Source of the DNA: Saprospiraceae bacterium
GTDB lineage: Bacteria > Bacteroidota > Bacteroidia > Chitinophagales > Saprospiraceae
Assembly (NCBI GenBank): GCA_020630045.1
Contig: JAHDCE010000131.1
Coordinates: 1-9,095 of the forward strand
DNA: 9,095 nucleotides
Direction: 5' to 3'
Shown here: in pieces, positions 7,473-9,095 of the stretch
How positions within the stretch are numbered: position 1 is the first letter of the stretch
Layout: every line of letters begins with the position of its first letter
Made by a program: the position numbers and the translations under genes
The notes under the pieces: generated by a model
The model's database searches: none
The model's input: only the letters and a program-made list of their open reading frames with translations
What the model was told of the DNA's origin: nothing

Positions 7473-7889
7473 ATGATTCAACGTGACTTCCTCCAACAAC
7501 AAATAGAACAACTCGGTCGCATACTTGGAAAGGTCATACATGAAATAACGGGGATGGGATTCGATGGGGACCTCTCTATCATCGTTATGAAAATAGATGA
7601 AATTCTAAATGAATATCCCGATCTCAAAATCATGGACATCATCCCTTTGGATGATGATGATTTTATCACTATCTTAGAAAAAACATTCCATAGTGACTCC
7701 GGATTATTAAACCGATTTTCAGAGATGCTGTTGGCTTTCGCCAAAATGAGTGATGATTTATCATTTAAAAAAAAGGTGCTCAAAAAATCCCTGCTCACAT
7801 TGGAATACGCCTCGGATATTTCATCAACTTATTGCCTGGACCGCAATGCACGGATTCAAGAATTAAAAACGCGAATTCAATCCCTATGA
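7473..7889 (+). CDS. Small helical cytoplasmic protein (DUF6483-like)
   Basis: 138 residues from the ATG at 7473 (MIQRDFLQQQIEQLGRILGK). No signal peptide or membrane segment. Predicted to be mostly alpha-helical, with an acidic centre (PLDDDDFITILE). The opening 'MI.RD.l...IEQLGR.L.KI' and the later 'id..l.ey..l' recall proteins I know as DUF6483, hypothetical in both Firmicutes and Bacteroidota; this is recognition by eye and not certain. No catalytic residues are evident. The stop TGA overlaps the next start (ATGA at 7886-7889), so it is translationally coupled to the secreted protein downstream. It is divergent from the histidine kinase with about 115 bases between starts. I found no convincing TAnnTTTG box on this strand. 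Function unknown. Confidence 0.85.
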   Translation: MIQRDFLQQQIEQLGRILGKVIHEITGMGFDGDLSIIVMKIDEILNEYPDLKIMDIIPLDDDDFITILEKTFHSDSGLLNRFSEMLLAFAKMSDDLSFKKKVLKKSLLTLEYASDISSTYCLDRNARIQELKTRIQSL

Positions 7890-8386
7890 TCAAACATTTC
7901 ATTTATATCTCCCTTTTGATTTCCTCTACGATTTCCCTATCCGCTCAAAACGAAACACCACCCAAAACCGCCATCTTGTGGCATACCGCCCCCGACAGGT
8001 CTTACCCCCAAGAATGTATTGAAACGATTGCTGAAGAGGACTTCCGACAAAGGGATGCTTGTAGCGCTCAGCAAGTACTCAATTACATGCTCAAAAATTT
8101 TTCCAATAAAAAATTCCACATGGTAGACGGTCAAACCAGTTTGGCCCGCCTGCAATTTTTTATCCGAAAGGATGGTAAAATCATACTCCCCCATCTACGT
8201 GTGGATCCTGGATGTGGTATTGGCAAAGCCATTCTCGAAGCGGTTGAATCTATGATAGAAAACGGATTCCAATTCGCCCCTTCCCCTAGTGCGGATCCCA
8301 ATAAAATGTCTCTTTATTATATTGATATCATCTTGAAAAAAGACGGAACTAAAATCAATATAACGGGAAATAAAAAAATCGACTAA
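7886..8386 (+). CDS. Secreted protein with a TonB C-terminal-like domain
   Basis: 166 residues from the ATG at 7886, which overlaps the previous stop by four bases (ATGA). An upstream in-frame TTG at 7832 would bury the signal peptide, so it is rejected. MIKHFIYISLLISSTISLSA, with likely cleavage at or after Gln21, is a signal peptide, so the protein is periplasmic or exported. The region about 84-152 (TSLARLQFFIRKDGKIILPH, then VDPGCGIGKAILEAVESMIE, GFQFAPSP, YYIDIILK) follows the layout of TonB C-terminal domains: strand, 'dG.i', helix, 'W.P'-like turn, final strand. There is no N-terminal TM anchor or proline-rich linker, so it is not a full TonB. Such standalone domains are common in Bacteroidota and their role is mostly unknown. 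Three cysteines (44, 59, 110) remain in the mature form. The next gene starts 6 bases later. Confidence 0.85.
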   Translation: MIKHFIYISLLISSTISLSAQNETPPKTAILWHTAPDRSYPQECIETIAEEDFRQRDACSAQQVLNYMLKNFSNKKFHMVDGQTSLARLQFFIRKDGKIILPHLRVDPGCGIGKAILEAVESMIENGFQFAPSPSADPNKMSLYYIDIILKKDGTKINITGNKKID

Positions 8387-8392
8387 ACCATT

Positions 8393-9095
8393 ATGAAACG
8401 GGTTCTCATTTTAGCAATATCCCTCATTTTCATCATTAGTCTATACAACTGTAACAAAAGACTACACACTATTGAAATAGACGGTGTGAATATGGAAATG
8501 TATTCACCACCAAACATGGTTCAAGTCAAGGGCAATTTATTCGTGGATGTCACGGAGTTGTCCGTCATCGATTATCGGGAATTCCAGTTTTGGACGGGAC
8601 GGGTTTTCGGTTTTGAGTCCGAACGTTATTCCAATACAAAAATCGACTCTACCGTTTGGAGAAACTATAATATTGAAATTGAAAAAGAGGGATTCGAATA
8701 CTCTAATCCATTAAACATGCTCTATGAGCAAGCATACAATTTGCATCCGGCACATTCTGACTACCCCCTTGTCGGAGTCACTTATGAACAAGCACTCGCT
8801 TATTCTAAATGGCGGTCAGATCGCGTGTATGAAATGATGCTAATACAAAAAGGTGTCCTAGATTTCAATCCAACACAAAGTGAAGGAAAATATTTTTCAA
8901 TTGATCTAAAACGCTCAACTTGTTCTACTCCTGAAAACATTTTGAGCGCAAAATTGACTCTTTGGATTTTCTTTCGAAAGATGATTGCTAAGATTGCAAT
9001 AACTACGATCAGTAAAATCAAAAATTTTAGAAGTCTCTTCATGTTAATTTGCAGTAAGTTCAGGTTGGTTAAAGATATCCTCTTCTCTCGGTATT
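8393..9095 (+). CDS. FGE/GldJ-like lipoprotein, family sequence truncated near 8905
   Basis: Starts at the ATG at 8393, 6 bases after the previous stop. MKRVLILAISLIFIISLYNC is a lipoprotein-like signal with Cys20 as the likely lipidation site (LYNC is a loose lipobox). Residues about 50-171 match the formylglycine-generating-enzyme/SUMF1 fold as seen in GldJ/GldK-like Bacteroidota lipoproteins: FVDVTELSVIDYREFQFWTG, VWRNYNIE, YPLVGVTYEQALAYSKWRSD and RVYEMML. Family members normally continue well beyond this. After KYFSID (about residue 171, base 8905) the frame stays open to the edge, but the translation (LKRSTCSTPENILSAKLTLW onward) loses all FGE character and is the antisense of a hydrolase gene. 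So the gene is either disrupted or misjoined, and the real coding part is about 8393-8905. No active-site region is reached, so enzymatic activity cannot be judged. Confidence 0.8.
   Translation, partial: MKRVLILAISLIFIISLYNCNKRLHTIEIDGVNMEMYSPPNMVQVKGNLFVDVTELSVIDYREFQFWTGRVFGFESERYSNTKIDSTVWRNYNIEIEKEGFEYSNPLNMLYEQAYNLHPAHSDYPLVGVTYEQALAYSKWRSDRVYEMMLIQKGVLDFNPTQSEGKYFSIDLKRSTCSTPENILSAKLTLWIFFRKMIAKIAITTISKIKNFRSLFMLICSKFRLVKDILFSRY
8800..9042 (-). pseudogene. N-terminal fragment of a serine hydrolase (beta-lactamase family)
   Basis: From the ATG at 9040-9042: MKRLLKFLILLIVVIAILAI is a signal anchor or signal peptide, followed by FRKKIQRVNFALKMFSGVEQ and VERFRSIEKYFPS. This reads like the start of Bacteroidota class C beta-lactamase-related serine hydrolases, which carry an N-terminal helix, a '..lf....v..FRsm...FP' segment and then the catalytic domain. 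After FPS (residue 54, base 8881) the frame runs only 26 more residues, antisense to the FGE-like gene, and stops at 8800. The catalytic SxxK and YxN motifs are therefore absent. The start is one base after the stop of an upstream gene. Identification rests on a short N-terminus and is tentative; that it is a real gene start is better supported. Confidence 0.6.
8881..8905. other. Head-on junction between two truncated genes
   Basis: In this stretch the plus strand still reads as FGE-like sequence (EGKYFSID) while the minus strand reads as hydrolase sequence (RSIEKYFPS). Left of it only the plus-strand gene has family character; right of it only the minus-strand gene does. The shared core AAAATATTTTTCAATTGAT (8887-8905) can serve both, as expected for a join made through short inverted homology. 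Confidence 0.65.
9044..9094 (-). CDS. C-terminal tail of an upstream gene, cut by the right edge
   Basis: The minus-strand frame entering from the right edge reads IPREEDIFNQPELTAN and ends with TAA at 9044-9046, one base before the hydrolase ATG. The composition is protein-like, and the tight stop/start spacing is typical of an operon. Sixteen residues are too few to name the product. Confidence 0.45.
   Translation of the reverse strand: MPREEDIFNQPELTAN

Noticed and set aside
9043..9095. Plus-strand continuation of the FGE-like frame to the window edge as true protein
   Set aside because: The plus-strand frame is open by chance: its translation has no FGE features, while the opposite strand has a plausible gene end and gene start here.

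Overview
The window looks like chromosomal DNA of a Bacteroidota bacterium. It has low-to-moderate GC and weak or absent Shine-Dalgarno sequences, and there are exact matches to the Bacteroidota -7 promoter box (TAnnTTTG) ahead of valS and of a histidine kinase gene. Several proteins are of types common in this phylum: an ECF sigma operon with a large membrane partner, a Bacteroidota-style valyl-tRNA synthetase, a phytochrome-type histidine kinase and a GldJ/GldK-like FGE-fold lipoprotein. A Saprospiraceae/Lewinella-like origin is my impression from the protein style, not something the sequence proves.

Layout from left to right. (1) 1-536, minus: 5' part of a class I SAM-dependent methyltransferase gene, cut by the left edge. 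(2) 563-3066, minus: a compact three-gene operon of ECF sigma factor, small secreted six-cysteine protein, and one-TM protein with a C-terminal DUF6265-like domain. It ends in a strong GNRA-loop terminator at 563-591. (3) 3293-6075, plus: valS with its own promoter, ending in a long terminator that probably works in both directions. (4) 6129-7358, minus: a six-TM sensor histidine kinase, convergent with valS, with two copies of a perfect -7 box upstream. (5) 7473-8905, plus: a tightly packed set divergent from the kinase, made of a DUF6483-like protein, a secreted TonB-C-like protein and an FGE-like lipoprotein. (6) 8881-9095: an abrupt change. The lipoprotein's family-like sequence stops, and the minus strand reads as the N-terminus of a serine hydrolase (beta-lactamase family), preceded by the C-terminal tail of another gene.

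Read together, the sigma operon is a self-contained envelope-signalling cassette in which the membrane protein is the best candidate for the sigma factor's regulator. The right end carries the strangest signal. Two unrelated genes are joined head-on inside a stretch of about 20-25 bp that fits both coding frames, so both are truncated. This is either a genuine inversion or rearrangement through short inverted homology, or an assembly misjoin. No RNA genes, CRISPR arrays or insertion sequences were seen. Several of the longest reading frames open with TTG. In each case I moved the start to a downstream ATG, and for valS and the kinase the TTG lies inside a promoter box.
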